35,091 bases of DNA. Origin: Bacteroidales bacterium (GTDB lineage: Bacteria; Bacteroidota; Bacteroidia; Bacteroidales; VadinHA17). A program made the translations under genes and the position numbers. A model generated the notes under the pieces. That model saw only the letters and a program-made list of their open reading frames with translations, had not been told where the DNA came from and did no database searches. Shown piece after piece: positions 6,227-15,727 of this stretch (positions are counted from its first letter, which is position 1; each line of letters starts with the position of its first letter). Location of the stretch: positions 1 through 35,091 of the forward strand of contig JANYJP010000086.1 in NCBI GenBank assembly GCA_025358455.1, in the 5' to 3' direction.

Positions 6227-8079
6227 TGGAGGCATTTGCATTATATCTGTTTAAGTCAGTTATCTGGCTCTCCGGCTTTACGCTGGCGTTCTTCCTGTTT
6301 CTAAGAAATGAAAGGTTTTTCTTATTAAACAGAATTTACCTGTTAGCAGGCATTCTGACTTCATTGTTATTCCCGTTTATTTCAGTTCATTACACTGTTT
6401 TATTGCCTTCAGTGTTAAGTATCCAGACTGGCGAAGTAACTATGAACGGGATGCCTGATGCCGGTTCTTTTAATATCAGACAGCTCAGCCTGCTGATGCT
6501 CGCTCTCTATATATCGGGAGCATTAATTGTTGCTTTTCTGTTATTAAAACAGACCAGGTCCGTTCTTCGTATAATAAAGAAGGCGGAGATCACTCCGCTT
6601 CATCCGGTAAAATTGATCAGAACTGCCGAATATACTTCTTCGTTTTCATTTTTCTCCTATGTATTTGTTAATCCTTCAGTTACCGACATTGAAACTAAGG
6701 AGATTGTGAATCACGAACTGGCACATTTAAGGCAGAAGCACTGGTTCGACCTGGTGCTGGTTGAGTTACTTTGTATGTTACAATGGTTTAACCCGTTAGT
6801 CTGGATTTATGTCCGGTTTGTAAGGCAAAACCATGAATATCTTGCCGATGAGGTGGCGCTGCAGCGAACAGCAAGTCCGGCAATCTACAGAGCGACTCTT
6901 TTAAACCAGATTGTCGGCTCTCCTGTTGTCAATCTGGCAAATTCTTTTAATTATTCAACTAACAAAAAAAGATTTAACATGATGAAAAATATAATAAGGT
7001 CACCTTACAGAAAGATGAAAATCCTTCTCATACTTCCGTTCTTCGCGATTGTGTTATATTCCTTTGCAAAACCGGAGTACCGATATGAAGCTACTGGCGA
7101 AAATTCAGGAAACAATACTATTTCCGAATTACAAATGAAAGAAGTTAAAGGTATTGTTGTTCAGCGTGATGGTAAGCCGTTGGGGGGAACTATTATTACG
7201 CTTAGAGGAACGACTATTGGAACTGTGGCAGACGACAAAGGATATTTTAAACTTCACGATTTGCCGGAAGACGGTTTGCTGGTAGTTTCTTATGTCGGTT
7301 TTAAAACAAAGGTTGTAAAACCGGTTTTCACCTCTGACATGAAGATCGAAATGGCGAGAGACACTGTAAAATACTACGGAGCTCCAGCTCCGCCGCCGCC
7401 GCCACCACCTCCTTTAAATGTAGCAGAACCTAAGATGGATGCCAAAACTCCGCCACCACCACCGGCAAATGTAAAGATCCGGTCAGCAAATGGCAAAGCT
7501 CCCCTTATTGTTGTTGATGGAACCATTAAAAACATTGATATAGATGAAATTGCACCGGAATCAATAGAGTCTGTTGTTGTTATGAAAGATAAATCTGCTA
7601 CTAATAAATATGGGGAAAAAGGAAAAGATGGAGTCATTGAAATTACAATTAAAAAGGTACCTGCTGTAGAAGCGACAGAAGCGACAGAAGCGACAGAAGC
7701 AACAATAAAAGAAGATGTAACTATTGCTAAAGATCAAAGCCCTGTTACACAGGAAAATGAAAAGGCACCGTTTGTTGTTGTGGAGTCCTACCCTGAATTT
7801 CCTGGTGGTAATAAAGCAATGAATGCGTGGATATCTCAGAATATGATATATCCAGCTGAAGCAGCTAAGAATAAAATCTCAGGCAAAGTATTGGTAAGTT
7901 TCACGGTGAACAGTGCCGGAAAGGTAACCGGTAGTAAGGTAATTAAATCGGTAAGTCCGCTGTTTGACGCTGAGGCAATTAGGCTTATAAGCAGCATGCC
8001 TGACTGGAAACCGGCATTGCAGGACGGAAAACCTGTGGATGTTCAGATTATGGTGCCTGTGGAATTTAAATTAAAATAA
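6226..8079 (+). CDS. BlaR1-like M56 peptidase fused to a carboxypeptidase-regulatory-like domain and TonB
   Basis: 617 aa. Residues 1-275 hold membrane segments (about 7-26, 36-56, 86-107 and 265-281) and an M56 zinc protease core: HELAH at 163-167 and HEYLADE with Glu209 as a further candidate ligand. Residues 307-378 are a carboxypeptidase-regulatory-like beta domain (VQRDGKPLGGTIITLRGT). A proline-rich linker follows, then a TonB-receptor plug-like piece (425-477, APLIVVDGTI to GVIEITIKK), an EAT repeat at 483-492, and a TonB C-terminal domain (520-617, YPEFPGGNKAMNAWI). No penicillin-binding sensor domain is present, so beta-lactam sensing is not supported. Likely role: membrane protease that inactivates the preceding repressor in response to an envelope signal, perhaps linked to TonB-dependent transport. 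Confidence 0.88.
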   Translation: MEAFALYLFKSVIWLSGFTLAFFLFLRNERFFLLNRIYLLAGILTSLLFPFISVHYTVLLPSVLSIQTGEVTMNGMPDAGSFNIRQLSLLMLALYISGALIVAFLLLKQTRSVLRIIKKAEITPLHPVKLIRTAEYTSSFSFFSYVFVNPSVTDIETKEIVNHELAHLRQKHWFDLVLVELLCMLQWFNPLVWIYVRFVRQNHEYLADEVALQRTASPAIYRATLLNQIVGSPVVNLANSFNYSTNKKRFNMMKNIIRSPYRKMKILLILPFFAIVLYSFAKPEYRYEATGENSGNNTISELQMKEVKGIVVQRDGKPLGGTIITLRGTTIGTVADDKGYFKLHDLPEDGLLVVSYVGFKTKVVKPVFTSDMKIEMARDTVKYYGAPAPPPPPPPPLNVAEPKMDAKTPPPPPANVKIRSANGKAPLIVVDGTIKNIDIDEIAPESIESVVVMKDKSATNKYGEKGKDGVIEITIKKVPAVEATEATEATEATIKEDVTIAKDQSPVTQENEKAPFVVVESYPEFPGGNKAMNAWISQNMIYPAEAAKNKISGKVLVSFTVNSAGKVTGSKVIKSVSPLFDAEAIRLISSMPDWKPALQDGKPVDVQIMVPVEFKLK

Positions 8080-8099
8080 ATTCGGATATAAGATTTGGG

Positions 8100-8138
8100 C
8101 TCCTCTGTCCCGGGGGGGGAGAAAAACCACAGGGGAGG
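8100..8138. terminator. Hairpin between convergent genes
   Basis: CTCCTCTGT pairs with ACAGGGGAG (one G-U pair) around a G-rich loop, between the stop of the M56-TonB gene (+) and the stop of the YncE/phosphoesterase gene (-). There is no long T-run, so its termination strength is uncertain. Its placement between convergent genes supports a bidirectional role. Confidence 0.4.
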
Positions 8139-8154
8139 CAATTCAATCCCTATC

Positions 8155-10596
8155 TTACTTATTATCAGCCTTGAAGAACGCAGCATGCACCGTTGCCGGG
8201 CAGGGAGAATCTAGTCCTTTTACAGCTTTCCAGATCACCTCATTGAATTCTGTATCGCTGATCATATCTTCTTTTGAAAAATCAAACTGCTCGCTTTTCT
8301 GTTGCCACATATTCTCAGCCACATTATTTAAATCAAGATTAACCTGACACTGTTTGGCATCAAAAGACGGATGATCAGGAGTATTATTCAGGCTTCTCCA
8401 TATTGGAACCGCGGAAGCATCATACTGACTCATTGGCGGCAGACCCAGGATGAGCTCAATAGTACGCAGCAGGGAGGTTGTTGTATAGGCTGTATGATCA
8501 ACGAACCCTTTCTTTACATAGCCACCTGCAATATAAGCAGTAGAACGATGAGCATCAACATGGTCGGGACCATTTTGAGCGTCATCCTCAACTATTATTA
8601 TCAGACTGCTTTTCCATACGGAGCTGTGGCTGAGGTAATCCACAAACATACCTACTGCCAGATCATTATCAGCAACTTGTGAAAAAACTGTAGGCTTGCC
8701 AATACTTAGTCCCTGGGTATGGTCGTTGATAAAACGAATCGTATTAAGTTTAGGCAGGGAATTTGTTACCAGAAGTGAATCAAAGTCACGCCTCCACTGC
8801 GAAAATCTGATTGTATCACGGACAGCCTGATCCCATCCTGTAAAATAAGGACAGAAATGATCTTTCAGTACAGGGATATTCGGCTTATAATTATCAACAA
8901 ATTCACCATATGACCGGAAGCTCACACCCTTACGCTGACAGGCATTCCACAGGAAGCCGTTTTTATTATTTGCAATCTCCCTGTTCCCTTCAGAATCGTA
9001 TGTTCCGCCTCTGTTGCCATAACTTGTTGGCCAGGTTTTTTCGAGATAATCAGTAGCATAGCCTCCCATTGTCCAGTTATGTCCATCGGCGCTTACCTCT
9101 CCATTGACATAAAAATTATCAAGCAGAACAAATTCACGGGCTATCGCATGTTGGTTAGGAGTAATGTTCTCACCAAAAAGGACAAGGTTGCGATCGCCGT
9201 TACCTTCAGGCATATCGCCCAATATCTGGTCGTAGGTACGATTTTCCTTAATGACGTAAAAGATGTATTTAATGGGGGAGGGATCTCCGACTTTTTGAGG
9301 GATGGGATTTCCAGCCATACCATCGGATAACAACTCTTTCTCCTTTACATAAGGTGTATTATTGTAAACAACCTTCGAATAAAGAGCCATCTGATCTGCA
9401 TCAGGTATCTTGACAATTTCAAGTGTTCCTCTGAACAGACCACCGATATACTGAACTTTGGTTTTTAATTCCTTTCCACCTTCCCGGTAAACAACCTCTT
9501 CGTCATTGCTATTTGGATTTGGCCCGAATGGATTTGCAAGGGATGACAATCCCTTACCATTGGTTACCATGATTTTACCTTTTGCTATTCTAACACACGT
9601 AGGATACCATGCTGTAGGAATAAAACCTTTGCTTTTGCAGGATCCCGGAGTACTAATATCAAAAACTGCGAGACAATTATTATCGGCATTTGCTATGAAT
9701 AAAGTTTTATCATCATTGCTCAGTGCCACACTGTTTGTTGTGGAGCCCGCAGGCGATTCAGGATAAAGCGCTGAGTTCAGTGTTTCGATCACCTTCTTCT
9801 GCCGGGTATCAATTACCGATACACTATTATCATTGGCGTTGGCTACAAAAAGGTAATTTCCGTTTGCTGTAATGCATAAATCATTTGGATTATCGCCAAC
9901 TGTAACTGAACCAGTCATCTTTTGCTGATCTGTATCAAAGAGCAGAATTTTATCGCAACCCCAGCATGATATGTACAATATTTTATGATCAGGCGATAAA
10001 ATGCAGGTATATCCTTCGCCTCCCAGTGGATGTTGTGAGACAACTTTTTTTGATTGTATATCAATAACATAAAGGGAGTTATTTTCCTTAGTGACAACAT
10101 ACAACCTGTTTTTCAGGTCATCAAGCGCCAGGCCGGCAACAGAGATCTTTACCGGCCAGGGGTTTCCAATCCGTATTGTATCATAAACCGCGAGATGATT
10201 ATTACTGACAGAGTACCTGATAATCATGTTGTCATTGCCTCCGGAAGCATATAAAAACTTCTCATCGGCTGAAAATGTCAATCCGAGCCAGGATTTACCG
10301 ATAGTAACTGAGTCGAGAATTACTTCATGTTCAATATCAACCAGCTGTATTGTCTGAACACTCTGACCATTATTGGTTATTGCTGCAAGCTTCTTCGAGG
10401 GAGAAACTGCAATATTTAAAGGTAAATCACCAAGGGGCAATAGTTTCCCGACAGGTGTCAGCTTCCATCCGTTTGGCAGAGATACACGATGAGATTCAAT
10501 TTCTTTCACCGTCTGAGCGGTAAGAGTAAGTGTCAATCCAAATAGGAATATCTGAAATAGAATCAGGGTCTTTATAAAGTGTCCGTTCATTTTCAT
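8155..10596 (-). CDS. Secreted YncE-like beta-propeller / alkaline phosphatase-family fusion protein
   Basis: 813 aa. It has a signal peptide (about 1-28, ending LTAQ). Residues about 50-390 are a seven-bladed propeller of YncE/lactonase type, with repeated blade phrases such as AVSPSKKLAAITN, ILSPDHKILYISCWG, GNYLFVANANDNSVSVID and DDKTLFIANADNNCLAVFD. From about residue 440 comes a phosphoesterase domain of the PLC/AcpA type: YVIKENRTYDQILGDM, then VSADGHNWTMGGYATDY, and near the end IIIVEDDAQNGPDHVDAHRS with metal-binding Asp/His. Fusions of this design are common in Bacteroidota; their natural substrate is not established. The promoter candidate is TACCTTTG at 10665-10658, inside an inverted repeat. 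Confidence 0.9.
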   Translation of the reverse strand: MKMNGHFIKTLILFQIFLFGLTLTLTAQTVKEIESHRVSLPNGWKLTPVGKLLPLGDLPLNIAVSPSKKLAAITNNGQSVQTIQLVDIEHEVILDSVTIGKSWLGLTFSADEKFLYASGGNDNMIIRYSVSNNHLAVYDTIRIGNPWPVKISVAGLALDDLKNRLYVVTKENNSLYVIDIQSKKVVSQHPLGGEGYTCILSPDHKILYISCWGCDKILLFDTDQQKMTGSVTVGDNPNDLCITANGNYLFVANANDNSVSVIDTRQKKVIETLNSALYPESPAGSTTNSVALSNDDKTLFIANADNNCLAVFDISTPGSCKSKGFIPTAWYPTCVRIAKGKIMVTNGKGLSSLANPFGPNPNSNDEEVVYREGGKELKTKVQYIGGLFRGTLEIVKIPDADQMALYSKVVYNNTPYVKEKELLSDGMAGNPIPQKVGDPSPIKYIFYVIKENRTYDQILGDMPEGNGDRNLVLFGENITPNQHAIAREFVLLDNFYVNGEVSADGHNWTMGGYATDYLEKTWPTSYGNRGGTYDSEGNREIANNKNGFLWNACQRKGVSFRSYGEFVDNYKPNIPVLKDHFCPYFTGWDQAVRDTIRFSQWRRDFDSLLVTNSLPKLNTIRFINDHTQGLSIGKPTVFSQVADNDLAVGMFVDYLSHSSVWKSSLIIIVEDDAQNGPDHVDAHRSTAYIAGGYVKKGFVDHTAYTTTSLLRTIELILGLPPMSQYDASAVPIWRSLNNTPDHPSFDAKQCQVNLDLNNVAENMWQQKSEQFDFSKEDMISDTEFNEVIWKAVKGLDSPCPATVHAAFFKADNK

Positions 10597-10657
10597 AGGT
10601 CAGTTAACTATAATGTAATTTTGAGAAGATGCTTTCAAAATAAACTTCAGTTATGAG

Positions 10658-10687
10658 CAAAGGTATAAGTTTTCACTGGCTTATACC
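10658..10687 (-). promoter_or_regulatory. Putative operator overlapping the -7 element of the YncE/phosphoesterase gene
   Basis: A perfect 8-bp inverted repeat, GGTATAAG at 10662-10669 and CTTATACC at 10680-10687, overlaps the minus-strand -7 element TACCTTTG (10665-10658). It could be a repressor site. On the plus strand it is followed by a T-run, so a terminator is an alternative, although no plus-strand gene ends there. Confidence 0.4.
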
Positions 10688-10726
10688 CTCTTTTTTATTT
10701 CCCCCAAGTGGAAAATGGTTACTTCA

Positions 10727-10970
10727 CCCTTAGGGGCATAGCCGTCAAGCTAAGGTGTTAAATATAGTAAAATGGTGAGAGAGTTTAATACAAAACAGAA
10801 AGTAAGGCATTGAATATATGCCAGATACATTTCATCCCGCTGCACGGGAGGTGGCCGGACCATTTTTTAAATATGAAAGGAGAGCCTGTCCCGCTTTTGG
10901 CGGGGGGAAACTCTTTTACGCAGTTTCTCATTCATCCCCAGAGCTTAAGCTGATGGCTATGCCCTTGGGG
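10727..10970. repeat. Intergenic element with imperfect inverted ends and an internal palindrome
   Basis: Arm 10727-10756 (TAGGGGCATAGCCGTCAAGC and flanks) is inversely repeated, with a few differences, at 10943-10970 (AAGCTGATGGCTATGCCC and flanks). Between them is the TCCCGCTTTTGGCGGGG palindrome (10889-10905), also found at 5571 and 31140. This fills most of the 412-bp gap between two minus-strand genes. I see no gene in it and interpret it as a dispersed non-coding repeat. Confidence 0.5.
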
Positions 10971-11008
10971 GAAGGTTGGGTAGAAGGTAATAAACAAACT
11001 CAGCTAAA

Positions 11009-12898
11009 TTATCTTGTACTGATTCTTCCTTTCAGTTCCTCCGGATTTAAAGTGATCAGATGGCCGATTTGTTTTCCATTCCGGTATGTTACCACCCGTA
11101 CTGTAATGGGTCCCGGGGGAAGTTTAACAGGACTGGAGTATTTATTAGAATAAATGTTTGGCATTGCTCCATCAATAGTATAGAAAACATCCAGGCCGGG
11201 GACTTCAGAATTCATCTCCAGAGTCATTTCCCCATCTTTCCCCCTGACATTTACAATCGCATCGTAAAATGCTGTTGAGTAATTAACACCTTCAATTTCA
11301 GCACGTTCAAATTGTTTCTCAACGCGAGGCACAAAATTGGCCCAGTTTTTTGACTCCTTAGGTGACCAAAAATCTTCAGCCAGGGCCCAACCACGAGGCC
11401 AGGTCATATATTCGGCATGATGCAGGGTTACTATCTGTTCTGCCCATAGATTTCCCTGGCCTCCCAGAATATATTTAGCATCAACTCCTTCCGGGACAGG
11501 TTCCCAGTTGTAGCATTTTTCGAGGCGTAAGCTGGCATACATCGGAGGTTCAATTGTTTGTTCGCCCTGCTGATAATCGATATAAGCATATGTAGTAGGG
11601 GTCATAACAACATTATGCCCCATTTTTGCTGCTTCTATTCCGCCCTTGATTCCCCGCCAGCTCATTACTGTTGCTTCAGGACCAATTCCTCCCTCAAGAA
11701 TTTCATCCCAGCCTATAAGCTTTTTACCTTTGGCCTTCAAGATCCCTTCAACACGTTTCATAAAATAAGCCTGGAGTTCTTCCGGTTTAGCCATGTTCAT
11801 TTTTTTCATAAGTGCCAGACAACCGGCATCTTTCATCCAAAATCCTTTATAACACTCGTCGCCGCCAACATGAATATAGGGATTTGGAAATATGGTGGCA
11901 ATTTCTGTAAATACCTTATCGAGGAATTCATATACTTTTTCGTCTGATGGATTGAGGGTATTATCTAACAGCATCTTAAAGGTACCATCCTTATACCATT
12001 CCGAAAATGAAGAACCAGGATTGACCTTTGTATCCTGATCTTTTGTGCAACTCAATTCGGGATAGGATGCAATGGCTGCCATGCTATGACCGGGGATATC
12101 AATTTCGGGAACGATAGTTACATTACGATCCTGGGCGTACCGGATTATTTCTTTCATATCATCCTGGGTATAAAACCCTCCGACTGTTGCTTTTTCATCA
12201 GATACAGGTTTAGCACGACCTCCAAATTGTCCGTAACGGGGTACTCGCCATGCACCTACTTCTGTCAGCTTTGGCAATGATTTAATTTCAATTCTCCATC
12301 CGTTGTCATCTGTCAGATGCATGTGGAAGGTGTTTAATTTATACCTTGAAAGCTGATCGATATATGATTTTACTTCTTCTTTTGTGAAAAAATTACGACT
12401 TACATCAAGCATAAGTCCTCTCCATCCAAACCGCGGATAGTCAGTAATTTTGACAATAGGTATGGTCCAGGCCATACTGACTGCTGTTTTACTTTCTATT
12501 TCCTTCGGAAGAAGCTGAAGCAGTGTCTGCATTCCATAAAACAGTCCAGCAGTTTCGTTGGCAGTAATCACAACACCACTTGTACCAGAAACAAGCGAAT
12601 AGCCTTCTTTGCCCAGTTGTGATACAGGCACTTTATTAAGATTGAATTGAATTGAAGCAGAATTGGTTTGCTCTGCTTTAAATGAAAAGCCTGTTGGGTT
12701 ATTCAGTTTCTGAACTAACATATCAGCTATTTTTCGGCTATCCTGGTTATTGAAGCCGATAGTTGAAACACTAGTCAGGGTATATTCTCCGGTTGATTGT
12801 TGAATTTCAACTGGTTGCGGAATCACGTGAATTGCGGAGTCTTGTCCGTAAACCCTGGTAAGCGCAAAGAAGAGCGCAAATAGTATTAGTTTTTTCAT
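11009..12898 (-). CDS. Secreted beta-N-acetylhexosaminidase, GH20
   Basis: 629 aa. Signal peptide about 1-19 (ending VYGQ). Residues 20-150 are the GH20b-like N-terminal domain, which starts IHVIPQPVEI. Residues 155-500 are the catalytic barrel: GWRGLMLDVSRNFF, HMHLTDDNGWRIEIK, PEIDIPGHSMAAI, and HVGGDE with the catalytic Asp347-Glu348 pair used in substrate-assisted hydrolysis. The C-terminal part (about 540-629), with FYTIDGAMPN and GPITVRVVTYRNGKQIG, is a chitobiase-type beta domain. The enzyme removes terminal GlcNAc or GalNAc from glycans in the periplasm or outside the cell. The gene starts 17 bases after the lipid kinase stop codon and is probably read from the same promoter. Confidence 0.95.
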   Translation of the reverse strand: MKKLILFALFFALTRVYGQDSAIHVIPQPVEIQQSTGEYTLTSVSTIGFNNQDSRKIADMLVQKLNNPTGFSFKAEQTNSASIQFNLNKVPVSQLGKEGYSLVSGTSGVVITANETAGLFYGMQTLLQLLPKEIESKTAVSMAWTIPIVKITDYPRFGWRGLMLDVSRNFFTKEEVKSYIDQLSRYKLNTFHMHLTDDNGWRIEIKSLPKLTEVGAWRVPRYGQFGGRAKPVSDEKATVGGFYTQDDMKEIIRYAQDRNVTIVPEIDIPGHSMAAIASYPELSCTKDQDTKVNPGSSFSEWYKDGTFKMLLDNTLNPSDEKVYEFLDKVFTEIATIFPNPYIHVGGDECYKGFWMKDAGCLALMKKMNMAKPEELQAYFMKRVEGILKAKGKKLIGWDEILEGGIGPEATVMSWRGIKGGIEAAKMGHNVVMTPTTYAYIDYQQGEQTIEPPMYASLRLEKCYNWEPVPEGVDAKYILGGQGNLWAEQIVTLHHAEYMTWPRGWALAEDFWSPKESKNWANFVPRVEKQFERAEIEGVNYSTAFYDAIVNVRGKDGEMTLEMNSEVPGLDVFYTIDGAMPNIYSNKYSSPVKLPPGPITVRVVTYRNGKQIGHLITLNPEELKGRISTR

Positions 12899-12915
12899 GA
12901 TGGGGAATGGATTAT

Positions 12916-13830
12916 TCAGGCTTTAATGATAAATTTATTATGGGCTGTTTTAAGAACTTTCAAAACCTCTTTCTTTAGCCTTACAACTACTTTTCCGGAT
13001 ATTTCCAGGGGTTCTCCATCGATATGGAACCTGGTTTCATCTGTTTCAATAACTATCTCTTTATCTGTAGTAATATGTCTGACGTAACGGGATTTATTTA
13101 TTCGTTTTGTAAAAAGACGGATTATAAAAATAGGCCCTAATATTTTCGGGAATGGTCTGATCAGAACGATATCAATTTTCCCGTCATTCGGGCGGGCGAG
13201 CGGTGCGATGAAAGCATTATTGCCGAATTGCCTGGTGTTTGCAATGGTCAGAACAAACAGTTTCTCGGAAACTATTACTTTTCCCTCGCTTTTGATAGTA
13301 ACGTGAAACGGACGGAGCTGCAAAAATGTTTTAAGGGTCAGCAAAAGATAAGGAAGGAAGCCCCGTAGTTTAAGTTCATTAAACGAATGGGCCACAAAAC
13401 TGTCGAGGCCTATGCCGGCTACATTCAGGCAAAGCTCATCATTGATCTCAATTACATCGATATCCATGCTTTCGCCTTTCTCAATGTTAGAGAGAAGAGC
13501 CCTTATATTCATTTTAAATCCAAATTCTTTCGCAAAACCATTACCGGATCCTAGTGGTAATACCCCAAGTATCTTATTACTTCCGACTAATTGAGAGGCT
13601 ACTGTATGAACTGTCCCATCCCCTCCGGCAGCAATAAAAACATTGTGTTTGTCAAGATTTTCTTTAATCAGATCTCCGGTATCACTTATATTCCGGGTTC
13701 TTAAACATTTCAAATCCTTTTTCCGACGATCAAGATCTTTTGATATAATAAAGTTAACAGGCTGAACGCCTGCATTTGGATTCAAAATAAATAACGCTCT
13801 GTCTTTCCTGTCTTTAACCGGCATTTTCAT
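12916..13830 (-). CDS. Diacylglycerol/sphingosine kinase-family lipid kinase (YegS/DagK type)
   Basis: 304 aa from the ATG at 13830. The N-terminus RALFILNPNAGVQP is the first family motif. AAGGDGTVHTVASQLVG is the nucleotide-binding GGDGT motif, followed by LGVLPLGSGNGFAKEFG. The C-terminal half has the usual beta-sandwich with NTRQFGNNAFIAPLARPNDGKIDI and FHIDGEPLEI. It phosphorylates a lipid alcohol such as diacylglycerol at the inner membrane; a sphingoid substrate is also possible in Bacteroidota. A longer frame begins at 13857, but a TAAATTTG -7 element at 13841-13834 lies within that extension, which favours 13830 or 13824 as the start. The GH20 gene follows 17 bases downstream. Confidence 0.88.
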   Translation of the reverse strand: MKMPVKDRKDRALFILNPNAGVQPVNFIISKDLDRRKKDLKCLRTRNISDTGDLIKENLDKHNVFIAAGGDGTVHTVASQLVGSNKILGVLPLGSGNGFAKEFGFKMNIRALLSNIEKGESMDIDVIEINDELCLNVAGIGLDSFVAHSFNELKLRGFLPYLLLTLKTFLQLRPFHVTIKSEGKVIVSEKLFVLTIANTRQFGNNAFIAPLARPNDGKIDIVLIRPFPKILGPIFIIRLFTKRINKSRYVRHITTDKEIVIETDETRFHIDGEPLEISGKVVVRLKKEVLKVLKTAHNKFIIKA

Positions 13831-13927
13831 GCCCAAATTTACAGAACTTTTTTTCAATGTGATGTAATAACGATGGAAGTTGTTTCCGGAGGCACACTAT
13901 TTCGTTATCCTTATAAGCACAGTAAGG

Positions 13928-15553
13928 TTATTCCATGAAAGGATATTTGAAATCTGTGGCAGGCATCAGAGTCTCTTTAATTGTTCGGGGACTTACCCAG
14001 CGGAGAAGGTTGAGATGACTTCCTGCCTTGTCGTTGGTGCCTGAAGCTCTTGCACCTCCAAAAGGCTGTTGCCCGACCATTGCTCCGGTTGGTTTATCGT
14101 TTATGTAGAAATTTCCGGCTGCATACCTCAATACCCGGCATGCTTTTATCATGGCATATTTGTCATTACTGAAGATTGCCCCGGTAAGGCCATATGGAGA
14201 GGTTTCATCGCAAAGTGTAAGCGTCTCTTCAAACAGTTCATCATTATAGATATATATTGACATCACGGGACCAAAAATCTCCTCTTCCATCGTGAAATAA
14301 TGAGGGTTTTCAGTCACTATCACGGTGGGCTCAATGTAATACCCTTTTGACTTGTCTCCATTTCCGCCGGCAATAATTTTAGCATCCCCGATTGATTTGA
14401 CTTTACTCAGGTATGACATTATCTTATCGAAAGCGGGTTCATCAATAACGGCATTTACCGCACTTTTGAAATCTGTTACGTCGCCGGTTTTTATTTCGGA
14501 GATCATTCGCAATATATGCTTGTTTGTTTCATCCCAAATAGATTTTGGGATATATGCTCTTGAAGCAGCAGAACATTTTTGTCCCTGGTATTCAAATGAA
14601 CCTCTTACAATTGCAGTGGCAAGTTCAAGAGGATTGGCCGATTTGTGTGCAAATATGAAATCCTTTCCGCCTGTTTCTCCGACAAGCTTAGGATATGATT
14701 TATAAACAGAAAGATTGTCAGAAACCTGTTTCCAGAGCGAGTTGAATGTTGAATTTGATCCGGTGAAGTGAATACCGGCGAGATCCCTGTGTTTAAGTGC
14801 CACACTGCTTATAAGTGAACCCTGGCCGGGGACAAAATTAATAACTCCTGCAGGAAGTCCGGCTTCTTCAAATATTTTCATCAGATAATAGTTTGATAGA
14901 AGCGAAGTTGTCGCGGGTTTCCACACAGTCGTATTTCCCATCAGGACAACACTCGTGTTCAGATTAGATGCTATTGCAGTAAAATTGAAGGGTGTAACAG
15001 CATAGATAAAACCTTCAAGCGGACGGTATTCCAGCCGGTTTATGCTTTCGTTATCTGAAAGGGGTTGTTCCTGGTAAATGAGCGATGCAAAATAGGTATT
15101 AAACCGCAGGTAATCTGCCACTTCACATGCAGCATCAATCTCAGCCTGCATGACATTTTTCCCCTGACCAAGCATTGTTGCGGCATTTAACCGGTACCTG
15201 TACTTCTTCGAAATAAGTTCAGCTGCCTTTGCCATAACAGCCGCTCTTTCCATCCAGGAAAGTGTCATCCACTCACATTTGGCGTCAAGCGCTGCTTTAA
15301 TTGCCAGTGAAACCTCTTTTTCGGTTGCCATGTGATAGGTAGCAAGAACATGATGATGATCGGAAGGCATTACAACCTTACCGGTCTTTCCGGTTAGGAT
15401 CTCTTTTCCACCAATTATTAGCGGGATATCAATAACCTGATTTTTCTGAGCTTTCAGTTCCTCCTCAAGCATCTTCCGTTCATAGCTGCCGGGTTTATAT
15501 GATAATACCTGTTCATTCTTAGGTTCCCTGAAATTATATATTGCGTTATTCAT
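13928..15553 (-). CDS. pruA: L-glutamate gamma-semialdehyde (delta-1-pyrroline-5-carboxylate) dehydrogenase
   Basis: 541 aa, the usual size of the stand-alone bacterial and eukaryotic-type P5C dehydrogenase. It oxidises glutamate semialdehyde to glutamate with NAD+, the last step of proline breakdown, in the cytoplasm. Landmarks: the start NFREPKNEQVLSYKPGS, typical of this branch; AVTPFNFTAIASNL; the NAD-binding IHFTGSNSTF; VGETGGKDF with the general-base Glu293; GQKCSAASRAY with catalytic Cys327; and EEIFGPVMSIYIY. No proline dehydrogenase gene is nearby, so the first step must be encoded elsewhere. It is divergent from corA across 258 bp that include a short degenerate ATTTCGG-type repeat at about 15685-15720. 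Confidence 0.95.
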   Translation of the reverse strand: MNNAIYNFREPKNEQVLSYKPGSYERKMLEEELKAQKNQVIDIPLIIGGKEILTGKTGKVVMPSDHHHVLATYHMATEKEVSLAIKAALDAKCEWMTLSWMERAAVMAKAAELISKKYRYRLNAATMLGQGKNVMQAEIDAACEVADYLRFNTYFASLIYQEQPLSDNESINRLEYRPLEGFIYAVTPFNFTAIASNLNTSVVLMGNTTVWKPATTSLLSNYYLMKIFEEAGLPAGVINFVPGQGSLISSVALKHRDLAGIHFTGSNSTFNSLWKQVSDNLSVYKSYPKLVGETGGKDFIFAHKSANPLELATAIVRGSFEYQGQKCSAASRAYIPKSIWDETNKHILRMISEIKTGDVTDFKSAVNAVIDEPAFDKIMSYLSKVKSIGDAKIIAGGNGDKSKGYYIEPTVIVTENPHYFTMEEEIFGPVMSIYIYNDELFEETLTLCDETSPYGLTGAIFSNDKYAMIKACRVLRYAAGNFYINDKPTGAMVGQQPFGGARASGTNDKAGSHLNLLRWVSPRTIKETLMPATDFKYPFME

Positions 15554-15684
15554 CCTAAATTATTTTTATAAATTTAATCTGTTTATACTCATCATTCCAG
15601 TGACGAATATCATTTAAATGCTTTTTTGTATCTGAAATGATAACAGTTAAATAATTTTTATGTTCAGTAATACTTAAGCGTCCT

Positions 15685-15727
15685 TGATTTCGGTTTGCGG
15701 ATTTCGGATTTCGAATTACGATTTTGA
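15685..15727. repeat. Degenerate ATTTCGG-type short repeat
   Basis: Several imperfect copies of GATTTCGG (GATTTCGGTTTGC, GGATTTCGG, ATTTCGAATTACG) in the divergent pruA-corA spacer. It is a small array of the same general kind as the larger arrays to the right, and it lies just upstream of the corA promoter. Confidence 0.4.

Noticed and set aside
7374-7637. Glycine/alanine-rich minus-strand frame
   Set aside because: It is the complement of the proline-rich linker in the M56-TonB protein.
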